A stretch of DNA of 64,000 nucleotides from Burkholderiales bacterium (GTDB lineage Bacteria > Pseudomonadota > Gammaproteobacteria > Burkholderiales > Nitrosomonadaceae). Location of the stretch: NCBI GenBank assembly GCA_024235795.1, contig JACKLR010000002.1, forward strand, positions 961,237-1,025,236. The letters run 5' to 3'. Below are positions 55,463 to 64,000 of the stretch, in pieces. The notes below the pieces were generated by a model that saw only the letters and a list, made by a program, of their open reading frames with translations, was not told where the DNA came from and did no database searches. Both the position numbers and the translations under genes were made by a program. Each line of letters starts with the position of its first letter. Position 1 is the stretch's first letter.

Positions 55463-55475
55463 ACAAGGAGAGATG

Positions 55476-58400
55476 ATGACGCTTAAGGCCATCTTTAAAA
55501 AGCCAGTTGATCGCCCGATTGAAGGCGTCATTAAAGCTGACGATGAAGCTAGTCTTCGCCTCGAGATTGAAGAATACGTGTTAACCAACGAAGTGGAAAA
55601 ACGGCTTGAATCTTTCCTGGATGCTTACAACAACTACGAAGGGGCCAATGGTGTCTGGGTTTCCGGCTTCTTTGGGTCAGGCAAATCCCATCTGTTGAAA
55701 ATGTTGGCGCTGTTACTTGAAAACCGTCAAATAGATGGAGCTTCGGCTCTTGACCTGTTCTTGCCCAAGTGTGGTGATAACGAAATCCTGCGTGGTGATC
55801 TCAAGAGAGCGGTTGCCATTCCGTCAAAAAGTATCCTGTTCAACATCGACCAGAAAGCGGATGTCATCAGCAAAACCCAGATTGACGCACTTCTTGCGGT
55901 CTTCGTCAAAGTTTTCGATGAGATGTGTGGATACTACGGCAAGCAAGGGCACATCGCCCAGTTTGAGCGCGATCTCGACAGCCGTGGCCACTATGAACCG
56001 TTTAAATCGGTCTATGAGTCTGCAGCTGGAAAAACCTGGCAGAAGGGACGCGAGCAGGCTCTGCTCGAAACAAAAAATATTGCCAAAGCCTATGCCCAGG
56101 CAACCGGTGGCGACGAAACATCCGCCATGGGGATACTCGACAAATACCGCAATCAATACCGTGTCTCCATCGAAGATTTTGCCGAACAGGTTCATGCATA
56201 TATCGAGCGGCAATCCACCGATTTCCGTTTGAATTTCTTTGTCGATGAAGTGGGTCAGTACATCGCTGAAAACGTCAAGCTAATGACCAATCTCCAAACC
56301 ATCGCCGAAAGTCTGGCCACCAAATGCCGGGGGCGCGCATGGATCATCGTGACCGCCCAGGAAGACATGGGATCGGTTGTTGGCGAAATGGGCAAACAGC
56401 AAGGCAACGACTTTTCGAAAATTCAGGCACGGTTTGCCAATCGCATGAAGCTGACCAGCGCCGACGTGGCTGAAGTTATCCAGAAACGTCTGCTCATGAA
56501 AACCGAAGAAGGCGCTCAATGGCTTTCAGACATTTATCATGCACAGTTCAACAATTTTAAGACCCTGTTTGATTTTGCCGACGGCTCGCAAACCTACCGG
56601 AATTTTCAGGATCGGGAACATTTTATTCACAGTTACCCGTTCATTCCGTATCAGTTTGCACTGTTTCAATCGGCCATTCAAAATCTGTCGCAGCATAATG
56701 CTTTTGAGGGCAAACACAGCTCGGTGGGTGAACGTTCCATGCTGGGTGTATTTCAACAGGTGGCGATCCAGATCGGAGAGCACAACATTGGTCAGCTAGC
56801 GACTTTTGATCTGATGTTTGAAGGCATTCGCACTGCGCTAAAATCCAACATCCAACGAGCCATCATCCAGGCAGAAAACCATCTTGATGATCCCTTTGCA
56901 ATCCAGCTGTTGAAAACGCTGTTCCTGGTCAAATACGTCAAGGAATTCAAACCAACCGTCCGGAATCTTTGTATCCTGATGCTGGATGGTTTCAATCAGG
57001 AATTGCCCGCGCTAAAAAAACAGATTGAAGAAGCCCTCAACCTTCTGGAACAGCAAACCTATGTTCAGCGTAATGGAGAACTCTATGAATACCTCACCGA
57101 CGAAGAAAAAGACGTCGAACAGGAAATCAAGAATACTGAGATAGAATCATCAGATGTTGCCGCCGAGCTTGAAAATATTGTCTTCGACCACGTTATCAAA
57201 CATCGGAAGATTCGTTACGATGAGAACGGGCAAGATTATCCGTTCTCCAGAAAACTCGATGACCGTTTGTACGGACGGGAGTATGAGTTGGCCATCCATG
57301 TCGTCAGTCCCTTCCATGAGCACGCTGAAAACGAGCAGATGCTGCGCACAAATTCGACCTACAAAGCTGATGAATTATTTGTAATCCTGCCTGCTGACGA
57401 GCGATTGATGCGCGACCTGTTAATGTACAAGCGGACCGAGAAATACATTCGACAGAACATCTCGATGACACAACAGGAAGCGGTGAAACGCATTCTGTCA
57501 GATAAAGGCTCTCAGAACCGGGAGCGGTATGACGAACTACAGCAGCGTGTCCAGAATCTGATGGGCAAGGCCAGGTTATTCGTGGCAGGAACCGACATCG
57601 AAATCGGCTCCGAAGATGCACAGAATCGAGCGTTACGCGGATTTCACGATCTCATCTCGCGCGCCTATCCTAATCTTCGCATGCTGCGTGGCATCACCTA
57701 TACCGAAAACGATATCGCCCAGCGCCTTCAACAATCACAGCAAGGATTATTTGGCAACGACGCCACCACACTGGCCGAGTCCGAGCAGGAGCTGTTGGCG
57801 TTCATTCAGAGCAATAACCGGGGTGGCGTGCGTACCACGCTGAAAAATTTACTGGAAAAATTCGAACGCAAACCCTATGGATGGTATTACGCCGCTGTGC
57901 TTTGCACGTTGGCCAACCTGTGTGCTCGAGGAAAAATCGAAGTTCGCGTTGATGGAAACTTGCTGGAAGAAGATGCACTGGAACGGACGTTGCGCAACAC
58001 GCATGGTCATTCCAATGTGGTGCTGGAGCCTCAGGTAGAATTTACTGCGTCTCAGGTTCGTTTTCTCAAAGAATTTTATGAGGACTTCTTCGATGCCCCA
58101 CCCACTGCCGGTGAAGCAAAAGCACTCGGCAAGGAAACCGGCGCTGCATTTCAAGAACTTATGCACCAACTCTCTCCACTGATGGCTCAATCATCTCAAT
58201 ACCCTTTCCTGAATGCACTGACTTCGGTAATCAAGAACCTTAAGGAAGTTACTGGCAAACCTTACACCTGGTATGTGACCGAGCTTGGTAATCAGGAAGA
58301 TGAACTGCTTAAAATCAAGGAAAGCATTATAGACCCTATTCGCAAGTTTATGAGTGGCTCACAAAAAGAAATCTATGTTCAAGCCAGGGATTTCATGCGC

Positions 58401-59009
58401 ACCCAGGAACCCAATTTCTCATATATTAATGATGAAGCAGTTAACAAAGTAAAATATGCACTTGAAGATCCCGCATGTTTCAAGGGTAACCGTATCCAGC
58501 AATTAAAAACTGACTTTGATGCTTTGAAAAAGGAAGTGGATGACAAGGTTAAAAGCGTTCGCGTATCGGCAGAAAATACCCTGGAAGCCATGAAATCACG
58601 AATGCAGAGTATGGATGAGTACAAAAAATTGCCTGATGAAAGAACCGCCGAGCTTTTGAAGCCCTTTCAGGATTTAATGGATCATATTCGTCATCAAAAC
58701 CTGATTGCAGTAATCAATGATCGTATGCGTTTCTTCGAGGAACAGGGTTATCAGGTACTTTTGACAAAAATGGTGGAACTGGCAGCGCCGAAACCTGATT
58801 ATAACGCTATTGATCAATCGGATTACGGTCATAAAGAAAATCCGCAAGTGAGTGAAGCACCTCCTCCTGAATATATTTCGGTCAGGAAAATCAATGTTGC
58901 TTTCAGCAAAGCCTGGCTGAATGACGAGGCAGATGTCGAACGTTACCTGGAGACCATGCGCGAAGCGCTGCTGGGAGAGATTCGGAAAGGCAAAAGAGTT
59001 CAAATTTAA
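55476..59009 (+). CDS. brxC: BREX ATPase BrxC/PglY
   Basis: 1,177 residues from the second ATG (55476), 5 bases after an AAGGAG; the adjacent ATG at 55473 is only 2 bases from it. Starts TLKAIFKKPVDRPIEGVIKA, the usual BrxC opening, with Walker A in SGFFGSGKSHLLKMLALLL (about 63-74). Long helical C-terminal part. Full length (about 1,200 usual). A large AAA+ ATPase essential for BREX methylation and defence. The next gene starts 13 bp later, the point where the extra ATPase/nuclease pair is inserted. Confidence 0.95.
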   Translation: MTLKAIFKKPVDRPIEGVIKADDEASLRLEIEEYVLTNEVEKRLESFLDAYNNYEGANGVWVSGFFGSGKSHLLKMLALLLENRQIDGASALDLFLPKCGDNEILRGDLKRAVAIPSKSILFNIDQKADVISKTQIDALLAVFVKVFDEMCGYYGKQGHIAQFERDLDSRGHYEPFKSVYESAAGKTWQKGREQALLETKNIAKAYAQATGGDETSAMGILDKYRNQYRVSIEDFAEQVHAYIERQSTDFRLNFFVDEVGQYIAENVKLMTNLQTIAESLATKCRGRAWIIVTAQEDMGSVVGEMGKQQGNDFSKIQARFANRMKLTSADVAEVIQKRLLMKTEEGAQWLSDIYHAQFNNFKTLFDFADGSQTYRNFQDREHFIHSYPFIPYQFALFQSAIQNLSQHNAFEGKHSSVGERSMLGVFQQVAIQIGEHNIGQLATFDLMFEGIRTALKSNIQRAIIQAENHLDDPFAIQLLKTLFLVKYVKEFKPTVRNLCILMLDGFNQELPALKKQIEEALNLLEQQTYVQRNGELYEYLTDEEKDVEQEIKNTEIESSDVAAELENIVFDHVIKHRKIRYDENGQDYPFSRKLDDRLYGREYELAIHVVSPFHEHAENEQMLRTNSTYKADELFVILPADERLMRDLLMYKRTEKYIRQNISMTQQEAVKRILSDKGSQNRERYDELQQRVQNLMGKARLFVAGTDIEIGSEDAQNRALRGFHDLISRAYPNLRMLRGITYTENDIAQRLQQSQQGLFGNDATTLAESEQELLAFIQSNNRGGVRTTLKNLLEKFERKPYGWYYAAVLCTLANLCARGKIEVRVDGNLLEEDALERTLRNTHGHSNVVLEPQVEFTASQVRFLKEFYEDFFDAPPTAGEAKALGKETGAAFQELMHQLSPLMAQSSQYPFLNALTSVIKNLKEVTGKPYTWYVTELGNQEDELLKIKESIIDPIRKFMSGSQKEIYVQARDFMRTQEPNFSYINDEAVNKVKYALEDPACFKGNRIQQLKTDFDALKKEVDDKVKSVRVSAENTLEAMKSRMQSMDEYKKLPDERTAELLKPFQDLMDHIRHQNLIAVINDRMRFFEEQGYQVLLTKMVELAAPKPDYNAIDQSDYGHKENPQVSEAPPPEYISVRKINVAFSKAWLNDEADVERYLETMREALLGEIRKGKRVQI

Positions 59010-59022
59010 GGAGACCAGCGAT

Positions 59023-60414
59023 ATGAAGATTGCTATAAAAAATCTCGGCGCTATCAAGCAAGCGGAGTTTACGCTCGGTGAACTGACGATAATCTGCGGT
59101 GGTAATAATACTGGCAAGACATATGCTACGTATGCGTTATTTGGCTTTCTATCCTTCTGGCGAGATGCTTTCTCAATCAAGGTGCCTGATGGAGACATCC
59201 GGCGCCTCTTGAATGAAGGAAGCATTGAACTGGATATTCAAGACTATATCGGTAACGCACAAACAATACTCAAGAACGGATGCAAAGCTTTTACTGAGCA
59301 ACTACCTCATGTTTTTGCATCATCCGATAAGCATTTCTCTGAAAGTCAATTTTCAGTCGATTTGGATTCAAGTGACATCCAGCCGATTCCTACCTTTGAA
59401 CGCACAATGGGAGCAGCGAAAACCCAGCTGTTCTCAATCTCTAAAAAAACCGATTCACCACTGGTGACAATTTCTCTACTTGTTGAGAAAGAAAAAGTCA
59501 GAATACCTCAAGAAGTCATAAGCAGGATTATTGGCGACGCCTTAAAGGATATCGTTTTCGGGCATCTATTTCCACATCCTTTTATTGCCAGCGCAGAACG
59601 AACCGGAGCTGCAATATTCAGAAAGGAACTCAATTTCGCGCGTAACAGGCTACTGGAAGAGATGAGTTCCATGGAAAAAGACATAAACCCTTTCGAATTG
59701 CTTTCAAAGGTTTATACCGACTACGCGTTGCCTGTTAAGTCAAATGTTGATTTTACGCGCCAACTCGAGGAACTTGCCAGGAAGGATAGCTTTATAGCTA
59801 AGGAACACCCTGAAATACTCAATGACTTTACCGATATTATTGGCGGAGACTACCTCGTTACAAAAAATGATGAGCTTTATTACGTTCCTAAGGGTAATAA
59901 ACGTATAAAGCTGACTATGGATGAAAGTTCAAGTGCAGTACGTTCGTTGCTGGATATTGGTTTTTACCTTCGCCACGTGGCTGCCCCGGGCGATTTGCTT
60001 ATGATCGATGAGCCAGAACTGAATCTGCATCCTGAGAATCAACGGAGGGTTGCACGCCTTTTTGCACGATTGGTCAATATCGGAATCAAGGTATTTATTA
60101 CGACTCACAGCGACTACATCATCAAAGAACTGAATACGCTGATTATGCTCAACCAGGGAGGAGAACGACTCAGGGCTATTGCCGACCGCGAGAATTACAG
60201 AGATTCTGAAATGCTGAATCCTGACAAGGTAAGAGTTTATATAGCGGAAGAAGCTCTGATTAAGCTAGATGGAGCGCAGCGTAAAACAAAATGCCAAACA
60301 CTCGTTCAGGCGGATATCGATAGCAAGCTTGGAATTGAGGCACGGAGTTTCGACAAGACCATAGAAGACATGAATCGAATCCAGGAAGAAATTGTTTGGG
60401 GAGGAGATGAATAA
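59023..60414 (+). CDS. ABC/OLD-type ATPase inserted in the BREX operon
   Basis: 463 residues from the ATG at 59023 (AAGGAGACC site); the longer frame starting within brxC is unlikely. Walker A in TIICGGNNTGKTYATYALF (about 22-30), signature-like MDESSSAVRSLLDIG, Walker B LLMIDEPELNLHPENQR (about 325-341) and switch VFITTHSDYI. This is the AAA_15/21 fold of OLD, RecF and AriA. It overlaps the next gene by one base and lies between brxC and pglX, where PARIS genes ariA/ariB sit in some BREX islands. Confidence 0.85.
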   Translation: MKIAIKNLGAIKQAEFTLGELTIICGGNNTGKTYATYALFGFLSFWRDAFSIKVPDGDIRRLLNEGSIELDIQDYIGNAQTILKNGCKAFTEQLPHVFASSDKHFSESQFSVDLDSSDIQPIPTFERTMGAAKTQLFSISKKTDSPLVTISLLVEKEKVRIPQEVISRIIGDALKDIVFGHLFPHPFIASAERTGAAIFRKELNFARNRLLEEMSSMEKDINPFELLSKVYTDYALPVKSNVDFTRQLEELARKDSFIAKEHPEILNDFTDIIGGDYLVTKNDELYYVPKGNKRIKLTMDESSSAVRSLLDIGFYLRHVAAPGDLLMIDEPELNLHPENQRRVARLFARLVNIGIKVFITTHSDYIIKELNTLIMLNQGGERLRAIADRENYRDSEMLNPDKVRVYIAEEALIKLDGAQRKTKCQTLVQADIDSKLGIEARSFDKTIEDMNRIQEEIVWGGDE

Positions 60415-60956
60415 TGTCGGATATGAAAATCCTCTCTGAGCTGATTTTGGAATCAGCACTGGTTCCCCATGAAAATGAATACGGTAAGCCAGTCATCAAA
60501 CTTCAGGAAGCAGGTGTCAACGGCTCTGTTTCCTTCATCCGCAATATACCCTCAGATGCCATTATCATCAAGGCTGACGAATTTCCCGCTCCAAAGACCT
60601 TTTTCAAAGGCGACAAAGGGGAATGCAAGCGGGCCGATTTCATTATTATTAGCGAAGAGAAAAAAGTCATTCTGTATGTTGAGCTAAAGGCAGGCGCAAA
60701 GGATGCCAGCCATATAGTTAAACAACTAAAGGGCGCTTCCTGTGTAATCTCCTATTGCAAAGAAATTGGTAAACAGTTCTGGAGTGAGGCCAGATTTCTT
60801 GATGACTATGCACATCGGTACATTGGTATCGTGAATCTGAGCATTAGCAAAAGACCATCTCGCCACAAATCGTCACCATTGCATGATTCACCAGAGAAGT
60901 TTTTGAAAATTTCTTCACCTCATAACCTTCAGTTCAATCATTTAGCTGCGGTGTGA
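60414..60956 (+). CDS. Putative PD-(D/E)XK nuclease-like partner of the ATPase
   Basis: 180 residues; the ATG shares its A with the TAA of the ATPase gene, so the pair is coupled. The core CKRADFIIISEEKKVILYVE then LKAG fits the PD-(D/E)XK nuclease pattern (D in RADF, ExK in YVELK). This differs from the TOPRIM-type AriB of PARIS. Followed by pglX with a 2-bp gap. Inferred: effector nuclease triggered by the ATPase. Confidence 0.65.
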   Translation: MSDMKILSELILESALVPHENEYGKPVIKLQEAGVNGSVSFIRNIPSDAIIIKADEFPAPKTFFKGDKGECKRADFIIISEEKKVILYVELKAGAKDASHIVKQLKGASCVISYCKEIGKQFWSEARFLDDYAHRYIGIVNLSISKRPSRHKSSPLHDSPEKFLKISSPHNLQFNHLAAV

Positions 60957-60958
60957 CC

Positions 60959-63900
60959 ATGGAAACCGCCAAACTCAAAAAATTCGCGCAGTTCGCCCGG
61001 CGCAGCCTGCTGGAGCAGGTTTCAGCCAAGCTGGAACTGGTACTGGCTGATAACAGCGCCGCTCGGCGTGAAAGCGTTGAGGCTATCAAAAAGCTCGAAG
61101 AGGCGATCAAAAACCACGGCAAGGAACAAATCATTGAGCGGGTCGCCTATATCTGGTTCAACCGCTTCTGCGCCCTGCGCTTCATGGACGTGAACCGCTA
61201 CACCCGCATCGGCGTGGTGTCACCCACCGAGGGGCAGTTTCAGCCGGAAATTCTGATGGATGCCAAGATGGGGCACATCGACGAAGAAATGGTGCCGGGC
61301 AAGGTCCGGCAGCAGATCTTCGCCCTGCTCGACGGCAAAGCACCCAGCCGCGACCCGCAGGGCGAGGCCTACCGGCTGCTGGTGGTGGCCGCCTGCAATT
61401 TCCTTCACCGCGCGATGCCGTTCCTGTTCCAGCGCATCGATGACTACACCGAGCTGCTGATGCCCGACGACCTGCTCTCGGGCAACTCCATCCTTGCCTA
61501 TACCCGCGAGGCGATGACGCCGGATGCCTGCGAGGATGTGGAGGTGATCGGCTGGCTCTACCAGTTCTACATCTCCGAGAAGAAGGACGAGGTGTTCGAT
61601 GGCCTGAAGAAGAACAAGAAAATCACGCCCGAGAACATCCCAGCCGCCACCCAGCTCTTCACCCCGCACTGGATCGTGCGCTACCTGGTGGAAAACTCCC
61701 TCGGCCGCCTGTGGCTGCTCAATCGTCCCGGCTCGAAGCTGGTCGAGCAGATGGACTATTACATCAAGCCAGCGCCTGCGGCCGATGGTAAAGAGCAGGC
61801 CGAAACGGACTTCCTGCGCATCGCCAAGCCGGAAGAGATCAAGATTTGCGACCCGGCCTGCGGTTCTGGCCACATGCTCACCTATGCCTTCGACCTGCTC
61901 TACGCCATCTACGAGGAGGAAGGCGTTGATCCCGCTGAGATCCCGGAAAAGATCCTCACTAATAACCTCTACGGCATCGAGATCGACGAACGCGCCGGGG
62001 AACTGGCGGCCTTCGCCCTGACCATGAAAGCCCGCGCCAAACAGCGCCGGTTCTTCAACAAGGGTGTCAAGCCGAACATCTGCGTGCTGGAGAACGTCCA
62101 CTTCGACGGCAATGAGTTGAAGGATTACATGGATTTTGTCGGGCGCGACCTGTTCACCGCGCCGCTGCAAACCACCCTGCGCCAGTTCGAAGAGGCCGAC
62201 AACTTCGGCTCCCTGATCCGTCCCGATGTCACTGACGTCGACGGGATGCTCAGGATTCTGGAGTCAAAGAACGTCTCCGGGCAGCTGTTTATCAGCATGA
62301 CCCATCAGAAGGTGCTGCAAGCCCTGCGGCAGGCCGATTACCTGAGCTCCAAATACCATGTGGTGATTGCCAATCCGCCGTATATGGGCGGCAAAGGGAT
62401 GAATGGGCGCTTAGGGGCATGGCTCAAGGACAACTACGAGGATGTAAAGTCGGATCTATTCTCTGCCTTTATCGTTCGCAACGCTGAAATGACGTTGACC
62501 AAGGGCCAGCTTGGGTTCATGTCACCATTTGTTTGGATGTTTATCTCATCCTACGAAAAATTACGCAGCTTCCTGATCAACCAGAAGACCATTACCTCTC
62601 TGGTGCAATTGGAGTATTCAGGCTTCGACGGTGCGACGGTTCCAATTTGCACCTTCACTGTTGAGAATGAACACCGACCTGATTTCAAAGGCGGCTATGT
62701 ACGGCTTTCTGACTTTCGCGGTTCGGGGAACCAGGGGCCTCGCACTCTTGAGGCCATTAGCAAACCTGACTGTGGATGGTTCTATCGTGCCTCTGCCACT
62801 GACTTTAGAAAGATTCCTGGAAGCCCGATTGCTTATTGGGTTAGTCCCTCCGCCCGAGAGGCATTTGTTAGAGGGCAGGATTTTTACAACTTAGCTGAGC
62901 CCCGCTTAGGGATGGCTACAGGGGACAACAACACCTATGTAAGACTTTGGCATGAAGTGCCAATTCAAACTATTGGATTTGGGTTAACTCGAAAGGAAGC
63001 TGGTGAGTCCGGGCTAAAGTGGTTCCCATACAACAAGGGCGGTGATTTTAGAAGATGGTATGGGAACAACGATTGTCTTGTTAACTGGGAAAATGACGGC
63101 CATAGGCTTCAAACTACTCTGCATCCATCCGGAAATAGAATTTGGGCGCATAATTTCAACTTAGACTTTATTTTCCGTCCTGCACTAACTTGGACATTTG
63201 TTAGCTCTTCATGTTTTGGAGTTCGATTTTCTCCACAGGGATTTCTTTTTGATGTGGGAGGCTCTTCTGCTTTTCCTGAAATTAGGAATATCCATTTTCT
63301 CCTAGGATTTCTCGGCAGCAAAGTTGCTTTCTATCTTCTGAAATCTCTCAATCCAACTCTGAATTTTCAGGCAGGCAATATCGGAAATCTACCTGTTATT
63401 GAGATCAACAAGGAAAACCAGCAGGCAATAACAGAGAAGGTAAAGCAGTTAGTTGAAATCTCAAGGTTAGACTGGGATATTGCTGAGACATCTTGGGACT
63501 TCAACAACCTCCAACTCTTAAATCATGACAACCGCCAACCAACCCTGAAGGCCACCTATGAAAAGCTCCGTGCCCACTGGCGGGAGATGACGCTGGAAAT
63601 GCAGCGGCTGGAGCAAGAAAACAACCGCATCTTCATCGACGCCTACGGCCTGCAGGATGAACTAACGCCCGAGGTGCCGCTCAACGAAATCACCCTGACC
63701 TGCAACCCGCACTACCGCTACGGCAACGAAAAGAGCGAGGATGAGTTGGAATCGCTGCTGCTGGCCGACACCATGCGCGAGCTGGTCTCCTACGCCGTGG
63801 GCTGCATGTTTGGCCGCTACGCACTGGATAAGCCGGGGCTGATCCTCGCAAATCAGGGCGAGACGCTTGCGGACTTTGTCCGCAAAGTGTGTAGTGGAAA

Positions 63901-64000
63901 GTGGGAAGTGGATAGTGAAGGAGAAAACAATGGCAACGGTACGCAATTATCGGGAGTTGATCGTCTGGCAGAAAGCGATGGATTTAGTGGAACTGATTTA
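60959..64000 (+). CDS. pglX: BREX methyltransferase PglX/BrxX (runs off window)
   Basis: At least 1,014 codons. Starts METAKLKKFAQFARRSLLEQ. Methyltransferase motifs: SAM site ICDPACGSGHMLTYAF (about 298) and catalytic VIANPPYMGGKG (NPPY, about 470). The family is about 1,200 residues and methylates adenine in BREX. GC is about 60% in 60959-62400 and again after 63530, but near 40% in about 62430-63530, the part expected to recognise the target. Near codon 977 the normal sequence gives way to a small inserted gene (63886 onward); the frame is still open at the window end, so whether a functional protein is made is unknown. Confidence 0.9.
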   Translation, partial: METAKLKKFAQFARRSLLEQVSAKLELVLADNSAARRESVEAIKKLEEAIKNHGKEQIIERVAYIWFNRFCALRFMDVNRYTRIGVVSPTEGQFQPEILMDAKMGHIDEEMVPGKVRQQIFALLDGKAPSRDPQGEAYRLLVVAACNFLHRAMPFLFQRIDDYTELLMPDDLLSGNSILAYTREAMTPDACEDVEVIGWLYQFYISEKKDEVFDGLKKNKKITPENIPAATQLFTPHWIVRYLVENSLGRLWLLNRPGSKLVEQMDYYIKPAPAADGKEQAETDFLRIAKPEEIKICDPACGSGHMLTYAFDLLYAIYEEEGVDPAEIPEKILTNNLYGIEIDERAGELAAFALTMKARAKQRRFFNKGVKPNICVLENVHFDGNELKDYMDFVGRDLFTAPLQTTLRQFEEADNFGSLIRPDVTDVDGMLRILESKNVSGQLFISMTHQKVLQALRQADYLSSKYHVVIANPPYMGGKGMNGRLGAWLKDNYEDVKSDLFSAFIVRNAEMTLTKGQLGFMSPFVWMFISSYEKLRSFLINQKTITSLVQLEYSGFDGATVPICTFTVENEHRPDFKGGYVRLSDFRGSGNQGPRTLEAISKPDCGWFYRASATDFRKIPGSPIAYWVSPSAREAFVRGQDFYNLAEPRLGMATGDNNTYVRLWHEVPIQTIGFGLTRKEAGESGLKWFPYNKGGDFRRWYGNNDCLVNWENDGHRLQTTLHPSGNRIWAHNFNLDFIFRPALTWTFVSSSCFGVRFSPQGFLFDVGGSSAFPEIRNIHFLLGFLGSKVAFYLLKSLNPTLNFQAGNIGNLPVIEINKENQQAITEKVKQLVEISRLDWDIAETSWDFNNLQLLNHDNRQPTLKATYEKLRAHWREMTLEMQRLEQENNRIFIDAYGLQDELTPEVPLNEITLTCNPHYRYGNEKSEDELESLLLADTMRELVSYAVGCMFGRYALDKPGLILANQGETLADFVRKVCSGKWEVDSEGENNGNGTQLSGVDRLAESDGFSGTDL
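63867..63885. other. Perfect hairpin at the edge of the insert in pglX
   Basis: TTGCGGAC (63867-63874) and GTCCGCAA (63878-63885) form an 8-bp stem with a 3-nt loop. It abuts the start of the foreign repeat-like stretch gtgtagtggaaagtggga that leads to the four-helix-bundle gene. Confidence 0.7.
63886..64000 (+). mobile_element. 23S-IVS-type insertion inside pglX (partial)
   Basis: From about 63886 the PglX family sequence stops, and a stretch of near-repeats (agtggaaa, agtgggaa, agtggata) leads into a ribosome site and the four-helix-bundle gene. The other end is beyond the window, so boundaries and size are unknown. Confidence 0.6.
63930..64000 (+). CDS. Four-helix-bundle protein (23S rRNA intervening-sequence type), partial
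   Basis: A GAAGGAG site followed by ATG at 63930 reads MATVRNYRELIVWQKAMDLV and continues to the window end. The YRELIVWQKAMDL string is the signature of the S23/IVP family of about 115-125 residues, related to Avd of diversity-generating retroelements. It is in a different frame from pglX (+1) and lies within it. Role unknown. Confidence 0.82.
   Translation, partial: MATVRNYRELIVWQKAMDLVELI

Noticed and set aside
61220..62170. 316-codon minus-strand frame within pglX
   Set aside because: Long only because of high GC; the plus strand has DPACGSG and NPPY methylase motifs.

Overview
The window reads as the chromosome of a Gram-negative proteobacterium, most likely a betaproteobacterium. Nitrosomonadaceae-like is my guess, from the moderate GC, the CutA/DsbD/TlpA and TtcA neighbourhood and the copper/cytochrome genes; no ribosomal or other marker gene proves it.

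1-15.3 kb is ordinary core genome: a NarL-type two-component pair, a tandemly duplicated small exported protein with nearly identical 600-bp upstream blocks, glycerol kinase, cutA-dsbD-tlpA (copper and disulfide handling), ttcA, a cupredoxin-DUF411-cytochrome c operon, guanine deaminase and an unknown ParB-like protein.

15.4-50.7 kb is an integrative mobilizable element with no mating-pore genes. It starts next to the C-terminal stump of a tyrosine integrase, then mobC-mobA relaxase and ardA antirestriction. Two IS insertions follow: an IS1595-family copy with perfect 8-bp target duplication, and an IS3-family copy carrying an 834-bp tandem duplication. Next is a complete type I restriction-modification operon (half-size hsdS, hsdM, hsdS, Abi_2/AbiF-like HEPN protein, hsdR, YgjP-like metalloprotease), with a predicted short RNA between hsdS and abi, and a RES-domain toxin. 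Then come an alarmone-synthetase-like protein with its own SpoT/MESH1-type HD hydrolase, a resolvase with a 28-bp palindrome, a STAND-like NTPase with frameshifted ankyrin repeats, and a transfer-support module (coupling protein plus small conserved proteins) ending in a large serine recombinase that reads into a tRNA-Phe 3' fragment.

50.7-64 kb is a second island entered through a P4-like tyrosine integrase beside that tRNA-Phe fragment. It carries an Mrr-like nuclease, a HEPN/OST-HTH protein and a type 1 BREX operon (brxA, brxB, brxC, pglX). Between brxC and pglX sits a two-gene cassette of an ABC/OLD-type ATPase and a small PD-(D/E)XK-like protein, in the position where PARIS is found in some enterobacterial BREX islands. 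pglX is a GC mosaic, and near its 3' end it carries an inserted small four-helix-bundle (23S-IVS-type) gene that runs off the window.

Most of 15-64 kb is therefore stacked phage-defence and mobility DNA. The strongest candidates for something new are the BREX-embedded ATPase/nuclease pair, the synthetase/hydrolase alarmone pair, the Abi_2-associated short RNA, and the IVS-type insertion in pglX.
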